From Croceibacterium_B sp035470785 (GTDB lineage: Bacteria; Pseudomonadota; Alphaproteobacteria; Sphingomonadales; Sphingomonadaceae): a stretch of 22,544 nt of DNA. The notes beneath the pieces are model-generated. The model had not been told where the DNA came from. It did not search any database and saw only the letters and a program-made list of their open reading frames with translations. The stretch spans positions 1 to 22,544 of the forward strand of contig DATIQN010000015.1 of assembly GCA_035470785.1 (NCBI GenBank). The letters are read 5' to 3'. The position numbers and the translations under genes were made by a program. Shown in pieces: positions 13,378 through 20,580 of the stretch. How positions within the stretch are numbered: position 1 is the stretch's first letter; the number at the start of each line of letters is the position of its first letter.

Positions 13378-13995
13378 CTATTGCATCGTTACGCGGCCTT
13401 CGTCGCGGTCGCCGTGGCCGAAGAACTGCATCAGCTGGACCAGCAGCTCGCAGCGCCTGGCGATGTCGGGCGCTTCGAGCAGGGCCTGCTTCGCCGCCGC
13501 GTCGAACGGGGCGATCTGGCTCACGCCGTTGATCAGCGCCTGGTCGTCGAGCTGCGCGACGGCGTCCCAGTCGACCGAATAGCCCTGGCGGTCGGCGAAA
13601 TCGCGCGCCTCCTGCTCGAAACCGACGCGCTCGATGGCGCTCAGAGCCTCGACGTCGGGATCGGCGATCAGCTCGCCTTCGACCTGGCGAAACGGCGTCG
13701 TCACGTCGAGTTCGCGCACGAGGCGGAAACGAGCCTCGCCTTCGAGGACGATGTTGTAGCGCCCGTCGTCGAGCGCTTCGACATCCTCGATCCGGCCAAC
13801 GCAGCCGACGTCGAACAGGGCGGCGCCTTCGCCCGGGCCCTGCGGCTGGATCATCGCGATCTTGCGATCCTTGGCGAGCGCGCTGCCAACGAGCGCGCGA
13901 TAGCGCGGCTCGAAAACGTGCAGCGGCAGTTGCAGCCCGGGGAACAGAATGGCCCCGCCGAGCGGGAATATCGACAGGCGGACAGGCTTCGCCAC
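13378..13995 (-). CDS. LON peptidase substrate-binding-domain protein
   Basis: The product has 205 residues and corresponds to the N-terminal (PUA-like) domain of Lon protease alone, with no ATPase or Ser-Lys protease part. Visible landmarks are Ile-Phe-Pro-Leu-Gly-Gly-Ala-Ile-Leu-Phe-Pro-Gly near residues 9-20, His-Val-Phe-Glu-Pro-Arg-Tyr-Arg-Ala-Leu, Val-Gly-Cys-Val-Gly-Arg-Ile and a Gly-Arg-Tyr-Asn-Ile-Val-Leu-Glu-Gly-Glu-Ala-Arg-Phe-Arg-Leu stretch. A helical bundle fills the C-terminal third. The start is a GTG (13993-13995) four bases after the stop of the CnoX-like gene, so it is likely translated by reinitiation. A role in binding misfolded or target proteins is inferred from the domain. 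Confidence 0.92.
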   Translation of the reverse strand: MAKPVRLSIFPLGGAILFPGLQLPLHVFEPRYRALVGSALAKDRKIAMIQPQGPGEGAALFDVGCVGRIEDVEALDDGRYNIVLEGEARFRLVRELDVTTPFRQVEGELIADPDVEALSAIERVGFEQEARDFADRQGYSVDWDAVAQLDDQALINGVSQIAPFDAAAKQALLEAPDIARRCELLVQLMQFFGHGDRDEGRVTMQ

Positions 13996-13999
13996 CGCC

Positions 14000-14914
14000 T
14001 CAGCCGAACAGCAGCAGCGAGAGCCGCCGCCGCTGTGCCGCGACCCACGGATCTTCTAGCCCGACCGCTTCGAAGATCTGCAGCAGCTTGGCCTTGGCCC
14101 CGCCCTCGTTCCACTCGGGTGCGGTTTCGACGAGCTTGAGCAGCATGTCGGCAGCCTCGTCTCGCGCGCCGGCGGCGAACGCGGCCGCGGCGAAATCGAA
14201 CTGCGCTTGGTGGTCGGTTGGCCGCTCGGCGGCGGCCTTGCGCAAATCGGCCAATTCGCTTTCGTCGACGCCGCTACCCGCCAACTCAAGCAGGCTGCCG
14301 GCCTGCGCGACTAGAGGGTCTTTCTTCAGCTCGACAGGGACGGCATCGAACGCAGCGCGAGCCTCGTCGGTTCGCCCGGCGGCGATCAGCGCCCGCACTA
14401 GACCTGATTGCACGCCCGCATCGTCGGGCGCGATCTCGGCGATCTGCTGGAAGATCGCCGCGGCGCGCTCTCCGTCCCCATCGGCGAGCACTTGTTCGCC
14501 CATAGCGACGAGACCCGCGATATCTTGCTGGGGTTCGCCTGCCACGCCGCCCTGGATCGGCAACTCCGCCAGCAGCTTGTCGAGCACTTGCTTCAATTGC
14601 GATTCGCTGCGCGCGTTGGTCAGGTCGGCGATCGGCTGGCCCTGGAAGATCGCGTAGACCGTCGGAATCGAGCGCACCTGGAACTGCGCCGCGATGAACT
14701 GTTCCTCGTCGACATTGAGCTTGGCGAGGACCACGCCCTTGTCAGCGTATTCGGCGGCGACTTTCTCGAGCATCGGCGCGAGCGCCTTGCACGGCCCGCA
14801 CCATTCGGCCCAGAAGTCGAGGATCACCAGCTTGTCGCGCGAAGGGGCGACGACGTCCTTCTGGAAGCGTTCGACCGCTTTCTGTTCGTCGATATTGAGG
14901 CCTAGGCTCGCCAA
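14000..14914 (-). CDS. CnoX-like thioredoxin-TPR co-chaperone (YbbN family)
   Basis: With a TTG start at 14912-14914 the product has 304 residues. AGGAG lies six bases before this TTG and the family N-terminus (Ala-Ser-Leu-Gly-Leu-Asn-Ile) follows; the frame stays open upstream to 15001 without family similarity. Residues 25-115 form a thioredoxin domain with an intact Trp-Cys39-Gly-Pro-Cys42 active site and a cis-Pro in Arg-Ser-Ile-Pro-Thr. The remaining part is helical with TPR-like repeats (Ala-Ala-Gly-Arg-Thr-Asp-Glu-Ala-Arg-Ala). CnoX/YbbN proteins bind unfolding substrates and pass them to GroEL. The E. coli protein has lost the cysteine pair; here both cysteines are present, so redox activity is likely. 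A LON-substrate-binding-domain gene follows in the same unit. Confidence 0.9.
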   Translation of the reverse strand: MASLGLNIDEQKAVERFQKDVVAPSRDKLVILDFWAEWCGPCKALAPMLEKVAAEYADKGVVLAKLNVDEEQFIAAQFQVRSIPTVYAIFQGQPIADLTNARSESQLKQVLDKLLAELPIQGGVAGEPQQDIAGLVAMGEQVLADGDGERAAAIFQQIAEIAPDDAGVQSGLVRALIAAGRTDEARAAFDAVPVELKKDPLVAQAGSLLELAGSGVDESELADLRKAAAERPTDHQAQFDFAAAAFAAGARDEAADMLLKLVETAPEWNEGGAKAKLLQIFEAVGLEDPWVAAQRRRLSLLLFG

Positions 14915-15089
14915 GGGATGCTCCTGCTGCACTGCGTCGTCGCGAAGGGGCTTATGTGGGCTTTCGCGGGCCAATGTGAAGGCCGCCCGCGATCGCGGCA
15001 AGCGCCAGGAAAATCCTCTTGCCCGCCCGCGGGGTGGCTGCTAACCGCCCGCCTCTCCACCGGCGCCAGCAAGCACCGGAACGCCGTGA

Positions 15090-15164
15090 GCGGGCGTAGC
15101 TCAGGGGTAGAGCACAACCTTGCCAAGGTTGGGGTCGAGGGTTCGAATCCCTTCGCCCGCTCCA
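15090..15164 (+). tRNA. tRNA-Gly (anticodon GCC)
   Basis: A complete cloverleaf can be drawn. The acceptor stem is GCGGGCG / CGCCCGC, the D arm is GCTC-AGGGGTA-GAGC, the anticodon stem is CAACC / GGTTG with loop TTGCCAA (anticodon GCC), and the T arm is GAGGG-TTCGAAT-CCCTT. The discriminator T is followed by an encoded CCA at 15162-15164. A short T-run (GTTTTC) follows the CCA. Upstream, no strong promoter is seen. Confidence 0.97.
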
Positions 15165-15345
15165 GTTTTCAGAACACATTGCCCACTGCAAAGGCCGCTT
15201 CAGGCCGCAATGGCGCTGTGCGCCAGTTCGAGTCCGCTGACCGCTCGTGGTCTGCACCGCTGGCACCCGCTTCATTTCTCTATGACATCGTCGTCTCGAC
15301 TTCGTCCCGCCGGCGCGATAGCTGTCGCACCGTAAAGGAGCTTGC
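15165..15345 (+). other. Non-coding gap with a short perfect hairpin
   Basis: These 181 bases between tRNA-Gly and the SDR gene have no plausible gene. They contain a direct repeat of GGCCGC (around 15193-15208) and a perfect 6-bp hairpin TGGCGC-TGT-GCGCCA at 15211-15225, followed by GTTCGAGTCC, which resembles a tRNA T-loop. It may be the tRNA terminator region or a decayed tRNA end. The promoter of the SDR operon should lie here, but I cannot place its boxes. Confidence 0.3.
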
Positions 15346-16143
15346 ATGGGAATTCTCGAAGGCCAGGTCGCGGTCGTCACGGGCGCGGGGCGCGGGTTCG
15401 GGCAGGCTATCGCCGAGCGGCTCGCGGCCGAGGGGGCCGACGTCGCGCTGCTGTCGCGCTCGCTGGTCCAGCTCGACGAGGTTGCCGACGGCATTCGCGC
15501 CGCCGGCGGCAAGGCAATCGGCGTGCGTTGCGACGTCACCGACCCCGCCTCGATCGATCACGCGATCGACAAGGTCGAGGAATTGCTCGGGCCGGTCGAC
15601 CTGCTGGTCAACAACGCCGGGGTGCCCGGCCCGTTCGGGCCGATCTGGGAAGTCGACCCCGACGAATGGTGGAAGGCCCAGGCGGTGCACATCCGCGCGC
15701 CGATGCTGTTCCTCGCGCGCTTGCTGCCGGGCATGATCGAGCGCGGACGCGGTCGGGCGATCTGCGTGTCCGCGATCGCCAGCCGGCTCGTGGCGCCGAA
15801 CCTCTCCGCTTATTGCACCGGCAAGATCGCGCAGAACCGCATCGTCGCCGAAGCCGCGGCCGAGACGGCTGGAACGGGCGTCGCGGTGTTCGCCATCGAT
15901 CCGGGCTTCGTCTTCACTGCGCTCGCACGCCAGACGATGGAAAGCGCAGACGCCCAGAAGCATCTGGGCGGCATGGTCGAGCGGCTGCGCAAAGCCGAGA
16001 ACGATCCTGCCGCGCAAGAAGACCTCGCCCGCTGCGCGCAGCGGGTGCTCGACCTCGCCTCCGGCAAGTACGACGCGCTCTCGGGCAACTATTACGAGTT
16101 GCCCGACGATCTTGACGCGGAACTGGCGAAGGCCAAGCCATGA
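15346..16143 (+). CDS. SDR-family oxidoreductase with a non-standard serine position
   Basis: The product has 265 residues with a Rossmann fold. The cofactor loop Thr-Gly-Ala-Gly-Arg-Gly-Phe-Gly is at residues 12-19, Cys-Asp-Val-Thr at 62-65 and Asn-Asn-Ala-Gly at 89-92. Catalytic Tyr156 and Lys160 stand in Tyr-Cys-Thr-Gly-Lys. The catalytic serine is normally 13 residues before the tyrosine; here that residue is Ala143, with serines at 142 and 146 beside it. Arg36-37-type cofactor residues are Leu-Ser-Arg-Ser, so NADP is possible. AAAGGAG precedes the ATG at ideal spacing. The stop overlaps the start of the next gene as ATGA, so both products probably act on the same pathway. The substrate is unknown; similar SDR/NTF2 pairs occur in degradation clusters. 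Confidence 0.9.
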   Translation: MGILEGQVAVVTGAGRGFGQAIAERLAAEGADVALLSRSLVQLDEVADGIRAAGGKAIGVRCDVTDPASIDHAIDKVEELLGPVDLLVNNAGVPGPFGPIWEVDPDEWWKAQAVHIRAPMLFLARLLPGMIERGRGRAICVSAIASRLVAPNLSAYCTGKIAQNRIVAEAAAETAGTGVAVFAIDPGFVFTALARQTMESADAQKHLGGMVERLRKAENDPAAQEDLARCAQRVLDLASGKYDALSGNYYELPDDLDAELAKAKP

Positions 16144-16850
16144 GCTTCGACGACCGGCTCGCCGCGGCCGAAGCGGCCATCGCCGAATTGCGCACGGAGG
16201 TCGCTCGGCAGAACGACGTCGAGGCGATCCGTATCGTCCAGCGCACTTACGCCTTCTGCATGGACAAGGGGCTGTACGAAGAAGTCTGCGACCTGTTTGC
16301 CGAGGACGGCGAACTGCGTTTCATGGGTGGCGTGTGGCGGGGCCGCGACAGCGTACGCCGACTCTATTGCGGGCGCTTGCGTAAGCTATTCACCGGCGGC
16401 ATCAACGGCCCGGCCTACGGCATGATGGTCGAGCACTGGCCGAGTCAGGACGTGATCCACGTCGCGTCCGACGGCCTGACCGCCAAGGGCCGCTGGCGCT
16501 GCACGCTGATGGGCGCAATCCACGACAGCAAGCCCGATAGGCCCGCGCACTTGCCGCGCCAGTGGTGGGAGCACGGCATCTACGAAAACGACTACGTCAA
16601 GCGCGACGGCGTGTGGATGATCAAGACGCTCGGCTACAACCTGTTCACCCAGGCCGATTACGAAACCGGCTGGGCTGCGGCCGAGGCGTTGCCCTCACCC
16701 TTCTTCACCAAGACTTATCCGGAAGACGCCGGCGGGCCCGACGTGATCGATGACGCGCCGTTTCCGAGCTGGCCAGAGACCGACGTGGTGCCGTTCCACT
16801 ACGTTCATCCGGTGACCCGCAAGCCTATCGTGCCGCAAAAGCGCGGCTGA
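16140..16850 (+). CDS. NTF2-like (SnoaL-type) protein
   Basis: The product has 236 residues. A short coiled helix (residues 5-25) is followed by an NTF2-like cone: helix with Val-Gln-Arg-Thr-Tyr-Ala-Phe-Cys-Met-Asp-Lys-Gly, then Val-Cys-Asp-Leu-Phe-Ala-Glu-Asp-Gly-Glu-Leu, Val-Trp-Arg-Gly-Arg-Asp-Ser-Val, Gly-Arg-Trp-Arg-Cys-Thr and Tyr-Glu-Asn-Asp-Tyr-Val-Lys-Arg-Asp-Gly-Val-Trp-Met-Ile-Lys. This is the SnoaL-4-like group, which includes dehydratases and isomerases of aromatic or polyketide substrates. The last 60 residues are Pro-rich (Phe-Pro-Ser-Trp-Pro-Glu-Thr) and extend past the usual 140-150 residue domain. The start overlaps the SDR stop by four bases. The family is clear; the reaction is not. 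Confidence 0.85.
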   Translation: MSFDDRLAAAEAAIAELRTEVARQNDVEAIRIVQRTYAFCMDKGLYEEVCDLFAEDGELRFMGGVWRGRDSVRRLYCGRLRKLFTGGINGPAYGMMVEHWPSQDVIHVASDGLTAKGRWRCTLMGAIHDSKPDRPAHLPRQWWEHGIYENDYVKRDGVWMIKTLGYNLFTQADYETGWAAAEALPSPFFTKTYPEDAGGPDVIDDAPFPSWPETDVVPFHYVHPVTRKPIVPQKRG

Positions 16851-16853
16851 CGG

Positions 16854-17516
16854 TTACTCGCGCTCGCCGAACAACGCCGTTCCGACACGCACATGCGTCG
16901 CGCCGAGCATGATCGCGGTTTCGTAATCGCCGCTCATGCCCATGCTGCGGCCGGGAAGGCCGTGGTCGCGGGCGAGCTTGTCGAGCAGGGCGAAGAACGG
17001 CGCGGGCTCGATGCCAAGCGGGGGCACGCACATCAGGCCAATGACGGGGATGTTCGCTTCACTCGCTTGCTTCAGCAGCGCGGGCAGTTCGGCGATCGTG
17101 CAGCCGCCCTTCTGAGGCTCCTCGCCGATATCGACCTGGACGAAGCACGGCACTTGCCGACCCGCCTTGTCCATCGCCTTGGCGAGCGCGGTGACGAGGC
17201 TCGGACGATCGAGCGAATGGATGCAGTCGAACAGCGCCACCGCATCTTCCGCCTTGTTCGATTGCAGCGTGCCGACGAGGTGCAGCTCGGTATCGGGCCA
17301 GCGCTCGCGCAGCTCGGGCCACTTGGCTTGCGCTTCCTGCACGCGATTTTCGCCGAACACCCGCTGCCCTGCGTCGAGAAGTGACTCGATCGCCTCGGCG
17401 GGATGGGTCTTGCTGATGGCGACGAGCGTTACCTCGCCTACCTCGCGGTCCGCGACCTTGCAGGCGTGAGTGATACGCTCGCGAACGTGCGACAGGCGGG
17501 AGGCTGCGCTTTCCAT
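16854..17516 (-). CDS. yggS: YggS-family PLP homeostasis protein
   Basis: The product has 220 residues with the alanine-racemase-like barrel. Lys36 in Ala-Ile-Ser-Lys-Thr-His-Pro is the pyridoxal-phosphate lysine. Also seen are Phe-Gly-Glu-Asn-Arg-Val-Gln-Glu-Ala, His-Leu-Val-Gly-Thr-Leu-Gln-Ser-Asn-Lys, Gly-Leu-Met-Cys-Val-Pro-Pro, Ser-Met-Gly-Met-Ser-Gly-Asp-Tyr-Glu and Val-Arg-Val-Gly-Thr-Ala-Leu-Phe-Gly-Glu-Arg. Proteins of this family carry PLP and keep B6 vitamer and amino acid pools balanced; no catalytic activity is established. The ATG at 17516 has no ribosome binding site, and a TATAGC element lies eight bases upstream, which suggests a leaderless transcript. It is divergent from a ThiE-like gene across 22 bases. 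Confidence 0.95.
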   Translation of the reverse strand: MESAASRLSHVRERITHACKVADREVGEVTLVAISKTHPAEAIESLLDAGQRVFGENRVQEAQAKWPELRERWPDTELHLVGTLQSNKAEDAVALFDCIHSLDRPSLVTALAKAMDKAGRQVPCFVQVDIGEEPQKGGCTIAELPALLKQASEANIPVIGLMCVPPLGIEPAPFFALLDKLARDHGLPGRSMGMSGDYETAIMLGATHVRVGTALFGERE

Positions 17517-17522
17517 GGGGCG

Positions 17523-17534
17523 GCGCTATAGCGC
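17523..17534. promoter_or_regulatory. Palindromic bidirectional -10 region between yggS and the thiE-like gene
   Basis: GCGCTATAGCGC is a perfect 12-bp palindrome in a 22-base gap between two start codons. Each strand reads TATAGC. Counting six to seven bases from each hexamer puts the transcription start at or within two bases of each ATG (17539 on +, 17516 on -). Neither gene has a Shine-Dalgarno sequence. No -35 box is visible in the flanking coding sequence. Confidence 0.5.
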
Positions 17535-17538
17535 AGCG

Positions 17539-18075
17539 ATGCCCGCGCGCCAGACTTTCCCCGACCTGTGGTTGCTGTCCGACGAGCGCAACGACGGGGT
17601 GCTGGAAGTGGCGCTGGGCAAGCTGCCGCGCGGATCGGGCTTCATCTACCGTCACTATCACCTGCCGCCGGAGGAGCGGGTCGCGCGCTGGTTCGACCTT
17701 CGCCGCATCGCCCGCGCCCGCGGCCATGTAACAATCCTCGCCGACAGCTCGCTGACCGCGCACGAATGGGGCGCCGACGGCATCTACGGCGCCCCTCGCG
17801 CGCTCTACTCGACGTCGAACGAGTTGCTGACCCTCGCTACTGCGCACAATCTGGCTGAGATCGGCCTCGCCAACCGGTTTCGGGCCGATGCCGTGCTGCT
17901 TTCACCGGCCTTCCCGACAGAATCCCATGTGGGCGCGCTTACGCTCGGTCCGGTGCGCTTTCGGTTGCTCGCGGCTCACGCGCAAATGCCGGTGATCGCG
18001 CTCGGCGGAATGAACGTGCAAACCGCCCGCCGGCTCGATTGGCCGCGCTGGGCGGCCATCGACGGGCTGTCCTGA
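17539..18075 (+). CDS. ThiE-like (thiamine phosphate synthase family) protein
   Basis: From the ATG at 17539 the product has 178 residues, shorter than typical ThiE (about 205-215). The order of elements fits a TIM barrel of this family: Trp-Leu-Leu-Ser-Asp-Glu-Arg at the N-terminus, Tyr-Arg-His-Tyr-His-Leu-Pro, Ile-Leu-Ala-Asp-Ser, Trp-Gly-Ala-Asp-Gly-Ile-Tyr-Gly-Ala-Pro, Ala-His-Asn-Leu-Ala-Glu, Asp-Ala-Val-Leu-Leu-Ser-Pro-Ala-Phe-Pro-Thr-Glu-Ser-His and Ile-Ala-Leu-Gly-Gly-Met-Asn near the end. Standard ThiE has His-Leu-Gly-Gln and a His-Ser pair at the corresponding places; here they are changed. It may therefore be a TenI-like or otherwise divergent paralogue rather than the main thiamine phosphate synthase. 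The ATG lacks a ribosome binding site. Confidence 0.7.
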   Translation: MPARQTFPDLWLLSDERNDGVLEVALGKLPRGSGFIYRHYHLPPEERVARWFDLRRIARARGHVTILADSSLTAHEWGADGIYGAPRALYSTSNELLTLATAHNLAEIGLANRFRADAVLLSPAFPTESHVGALTLGPVRFRLLAAHAQMPVIALGGMNVQTARRLDWPRWAAIDGLS

Positions 18076-18102
18076 AAAGACGACCGAAACAAAACGCGAA
18101 TC

Positions 18103-18131
18103 TTGACCGCGAGTCCCCGCTCTGCGATTCT
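18103..18131 (+). promoter_or_regulatory. Sigma70-like promoter of ftsK
   Basis: TTGACC at 18103-18108 and GATTCT at 18126-18131 are separated by 17 bases. The -35 box matches the consensus at five of six positions and the -10 box at three. The start site would be near 18138, leaving a leader of about 16 bases that contains the AGGGG ribosome binding site of ftsK. It lies in the 78-base gap after the ThiE-like gene. Confidence 0.45.
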
Positions 18132-18153
18132 GTCCGGCAAAGGGGTCATGGCA

Positions 18154-20481
18154 ATGGCGACACGGGCACCGAGGATCGAGGCGGCCGACTGGCGCGCGGC
18201 TTTTCGCCGTTCGGCGGCGCGCGCGTTGCAGCTCACCGGCGCCGTCGCCCTCTATTTCGCCAGCGGTTTCCTGTTCCTCGCGCTCGTTTCCTATCATCAG
18301 ACCGATCCCTCGTTCTCGACCGCCGCCAACGGCCCGCCGCTCAACTGGATGGGTTATCCCGGCGCCTGGGCGGCGGACGTGGCGCTGCTCGGCTTCGGCA
18401 TCGGCGCGGTGCTGCTGCTGCCGATGCTCTATGCCTTCGCGCGCAAGCTGTGGCGTGACGCCGAGGACGAGGAAACGCCGCACGGGCGCCGCTGGTGGCG
18501 CACGGTGGTGATGCTTCTCATTGGCATGGCCCTGCTGTGCACGGTCCTCGGGCTGATGTTCGATGCGCAAGGCGGCAGCTTACCGGCGAGCTTCGGCGGG
18601 CTTGCCGGACTGCTCGGCGCCAAGGCAATCACGGCGTTCGGGCATCGCTTGCCGGAAGCGGCACGAGTGTGGACGATTGGCGGGCTTGGCCTCGTGTGCC
18701 TGATCTGCGGCGCGGCGCTGGTCGGCCGGGTGTTCGCGTTCGACTGGGTGCAGCTCCTGGCCCTGCCCCGCGCGCTGCGGCGGCTGCCGGCGCTGCCAAG
18801 GCAGGAAAACCCGTTCAAGCCCGCCCGCGAAAAGCGCGTACGAGGGCCGCGGCCCGAGCCCGAGGTCGAATTGGCCCGGCGCAAGCCGCCCGAGATCACC
18901 GATCCCACGCGCGCGCCCGCGCCCGCCAGGCTGGTCGGTAAGGCCAAGCAGAAGGACCTGTTCGAGACCTACCAGCTGCCCGACCTCGACCTGCTCGCCG
19001 ACGCCCCGGCCGACAAGACGCCCAAGCTCGACAAGCTCGCGCTCGAGCGCAACGCGCGGCTGCTCGAGACCGTGCTCGATGATTTCAACGTCAAGGGCGA
19101 GATCACCGCCGTGCGCACCGGCCCAGTCGTGACGATGTACGAGCTCGAGCCCGCCCCCGGCATCAAGGCTAGCCGCGTGATCGGCCTCGCCGAAGACATC
19201 GCCCGCAACATGAGCGCGATAAGCGCGCGCGTCAGCTCAATCCCCGGCAAGACGGTGATGGGCATCGAGCTGCCCAACGCGCACCGCGTCACCGTCAGCT
19301 TCAAGGAGCTTGCCGCCAGCGAGGCGTTCCAGGACAGCAAGGCGACGCTGCCGATCATCCTCGGCAAGGACATCGCCGGCGAGCCGATCGTCGCCGACCT
19401 CGCTGCGATGCCGCACCTGCTCGTCGCCGGCACCACCGGGTCGGGCAAGTCGGTCGGCCTCAACGCGATCCTGCTCTCGCTGCTCTACCGCTTCACGCCC
19501 AACGAGTGCCGCCTGATCCTGGTCGACCCCAAGATTCTCGAGCTCAAGAGCTACGACGACATCCCGCATCTCCTCAGTCCCGTGGTGACCGAGCCGCACA
19601 AGGCGGTGCGCGCGCTCAAGTGGGCGGTCGAGGAGATGGAGAGGCGCTACCGCATGATGAGTGACATCGGCGCGCGCAACATCGGCGGCTTCAACGAACG
19701 TATCAAAGCAGCGATCGCCAAGGGCAAGCCGCTCGGCCGTCGTGTGCAGGCCGGATTCGACCCCGAGACAGGCGACGAGATCTACGAGGAAGAGCAGCTC
19801 GATTTCGAGACGCTGCCGCAGATCGTCCTCATCGTCGACGAGCTGGCCGACCTGATGGTAACCGTCGGCAAGGAAATCGAGGTGCTGATCCAGCGCCTTT
19901 CGCAGAAGAGCCGCGCCGCCGGCATCCACCTGATCATGGCGACGCAGCGTCCGTCGGTCGACGTCATCACTGGCGTCATCAAGGCCAACCTGCCGACCCG
20001 CATCAGCTTCAACGTCACCAGCCGCATCGACAGCCGCACGATCCTCGGCGAGCAGGGCGCCGAGCAGCTGCTCGGCAAGGGCGACATGCTCTACAAGCCG
20101 AGCACCGGCGCGCTAGTGCGCGTCCACGGCCCGTTCGTCAGCGACGAGGAGGTCGAGCGCGTCGCCCAGCACTGGCGCGGCCAGGGCGCGCCCGATTACG
20201 TCGATTCGGTCACCGAGGAGCCCGAGGACGGCGGCGGCTTCGGCTTCGAGGACGAATTCACCGCGAGCGACAACCCGGAAGAGCGCAAGTATCGCCAAGC
20301 CTGCCAGATCGTCATCGAGAACCAGAAAGCCAGCGGTTCGTGGCTCCAGCGCCAGATGGGGGTCGGCTACAACACCGCCGCCAAGTGGATCGAGAAGATG
20401 GAGGAAGACGGCCTCGTCGGCCCGGCGAACCATGTCGGGCGGCGCGAGATCTACCGCGACCGCGACGGCAACCCGCTTTAG
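18154..20481 (+). CDS. ftsK: FtsK/SpoIIIE-type DNA translocase
   Basis: From the ATG at 18154 (AGGGG eight bases upstream; an ATG at 18148 is too close to it) the product has 775 residues. It is a septum-anchored motor that pumps chromosome ends during division. Four membrane helices lie in the first 195 residues, followed by a short Pro/Arg-rich linker to about residue 290, much shorter than in E. coli. The RecA-like motor has Walker A Gly426-Thr-Thr-Gly-Ser-Gly-Lys432-Ser and Walker B with Asp562-Glu563, plus Asp-Pro-Lys-Ile-Leu-Glu-Leu. The C-terminal gamma winged helix (Gln-Arg-Gln-Met-x-Val-Gly-Tyr-Asn-Thr-Ala-Ala-Lys) binds orienting KOPS-type DNA. The gene is complete. A hairpin follows the stop. 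Confidence 0.96.
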   Translation: MATRAPRIEAADWRAAFRRSAARALQLTGAVALYFASGFLFLALVSYHQTDPSFSTAANGPPLNWMGYPGAWAADVALLGFGIGAVLLLPMLYAFARKLWRDAEDEETPHGRRWWRTVVMLLIGMALLCTVLGLMFDAQGGSLPASFGGLAGLLGAKAITAFGHRLPEAARVWTIGGLGLVCLICGAALVGRVFAFDWVQLLALPRALRRLPALPRQENPFKPAREKRVRGPRPEPEVELARRKPPEITDPTRAPAPARLVGKAKQKDLFETYQLPDLDLLADAPADKTPKLDKLALERNARLLETVLDDFNVKGEITAVRTGPVVTMYELEPAPGIKASRVIGLAEDIARNMSAISARVSSIPGKTVMGIELPNAHRVTVSFKELAASEAFQDSKATLPIILGKDIAGEPIVADLAAMPHLLVAGTTGSGKSVGLNAILLSLLYRFTPNECRLILVDPKILELKSYDDIPHLLSPVVTEPHKAVRALKWAVEEMERRYRMMSDIGARNIGGFNERIKAAIAKGKPLGRRVQAGFDPETGDEIYEEEQLDFETLPQIVLIVDELADLMVTVGKEIEVLIQRLSQKSRAAGIHLIMATQRPSVDVITGVIKANLPTRISFNVTSRIDSRTILGEQGAEQLLGKGDMLYKPSTGALVRVHGPFVSDEEVERVAQHWRGQGAPDYVDSVTEEPEDGGGFGFEDEFTASDNPEERKYRQACQIVIENQKASGSWLQRQMGVGYNTAAKWIEKMEEDGLVGPANHVGRREIYRDRDGNPL

Positions 20482-20485
20482 GGGC

Positions 20486-20522
20486 TTGCGCCAAGCCGCC
20501 ATTCGGGCGGTGTCTTGGGCAA
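20486..20522 (+). terminator. Hairpin after ftsK
   Basis: A long imperfect stem starts five bases after the stop: TTGC(G)CCAAG pairs with CTTGGGCAA, and an inner CCGCC pairs with GGCGG around ATTCG. The 3' side reads TCCGTAAAATCCC with no T-run, so a Rho-independent stop is only possible. The gap to the next gene is 99 bases and holds nothing else I can identify. Confidence 0.4.
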
Positions 20523-20580
20523 TCCGTAAAATCCCGGAGCGCGCGGGCATCAGGCGTCGGGCAAACCGGCGTGCGCCGCG

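Noticed and set aside
15019..15047. Promoter for tRNA-Gly (TTGCCC, 17 bases, TAACCG)
   Set aside because: The -10 box matches at only two positions, so the assignment would be arbitrary.
15211..15240. Second tRNA or an integration site after tRNA-Gly
   Set aside because: A hairpin followed by GTTCGAGTCC recalls a T-arm, but there is no acceptor stem, D arm or anticodon loop. No exact repeat of the tRNA 3' end and no integrase gene is present.
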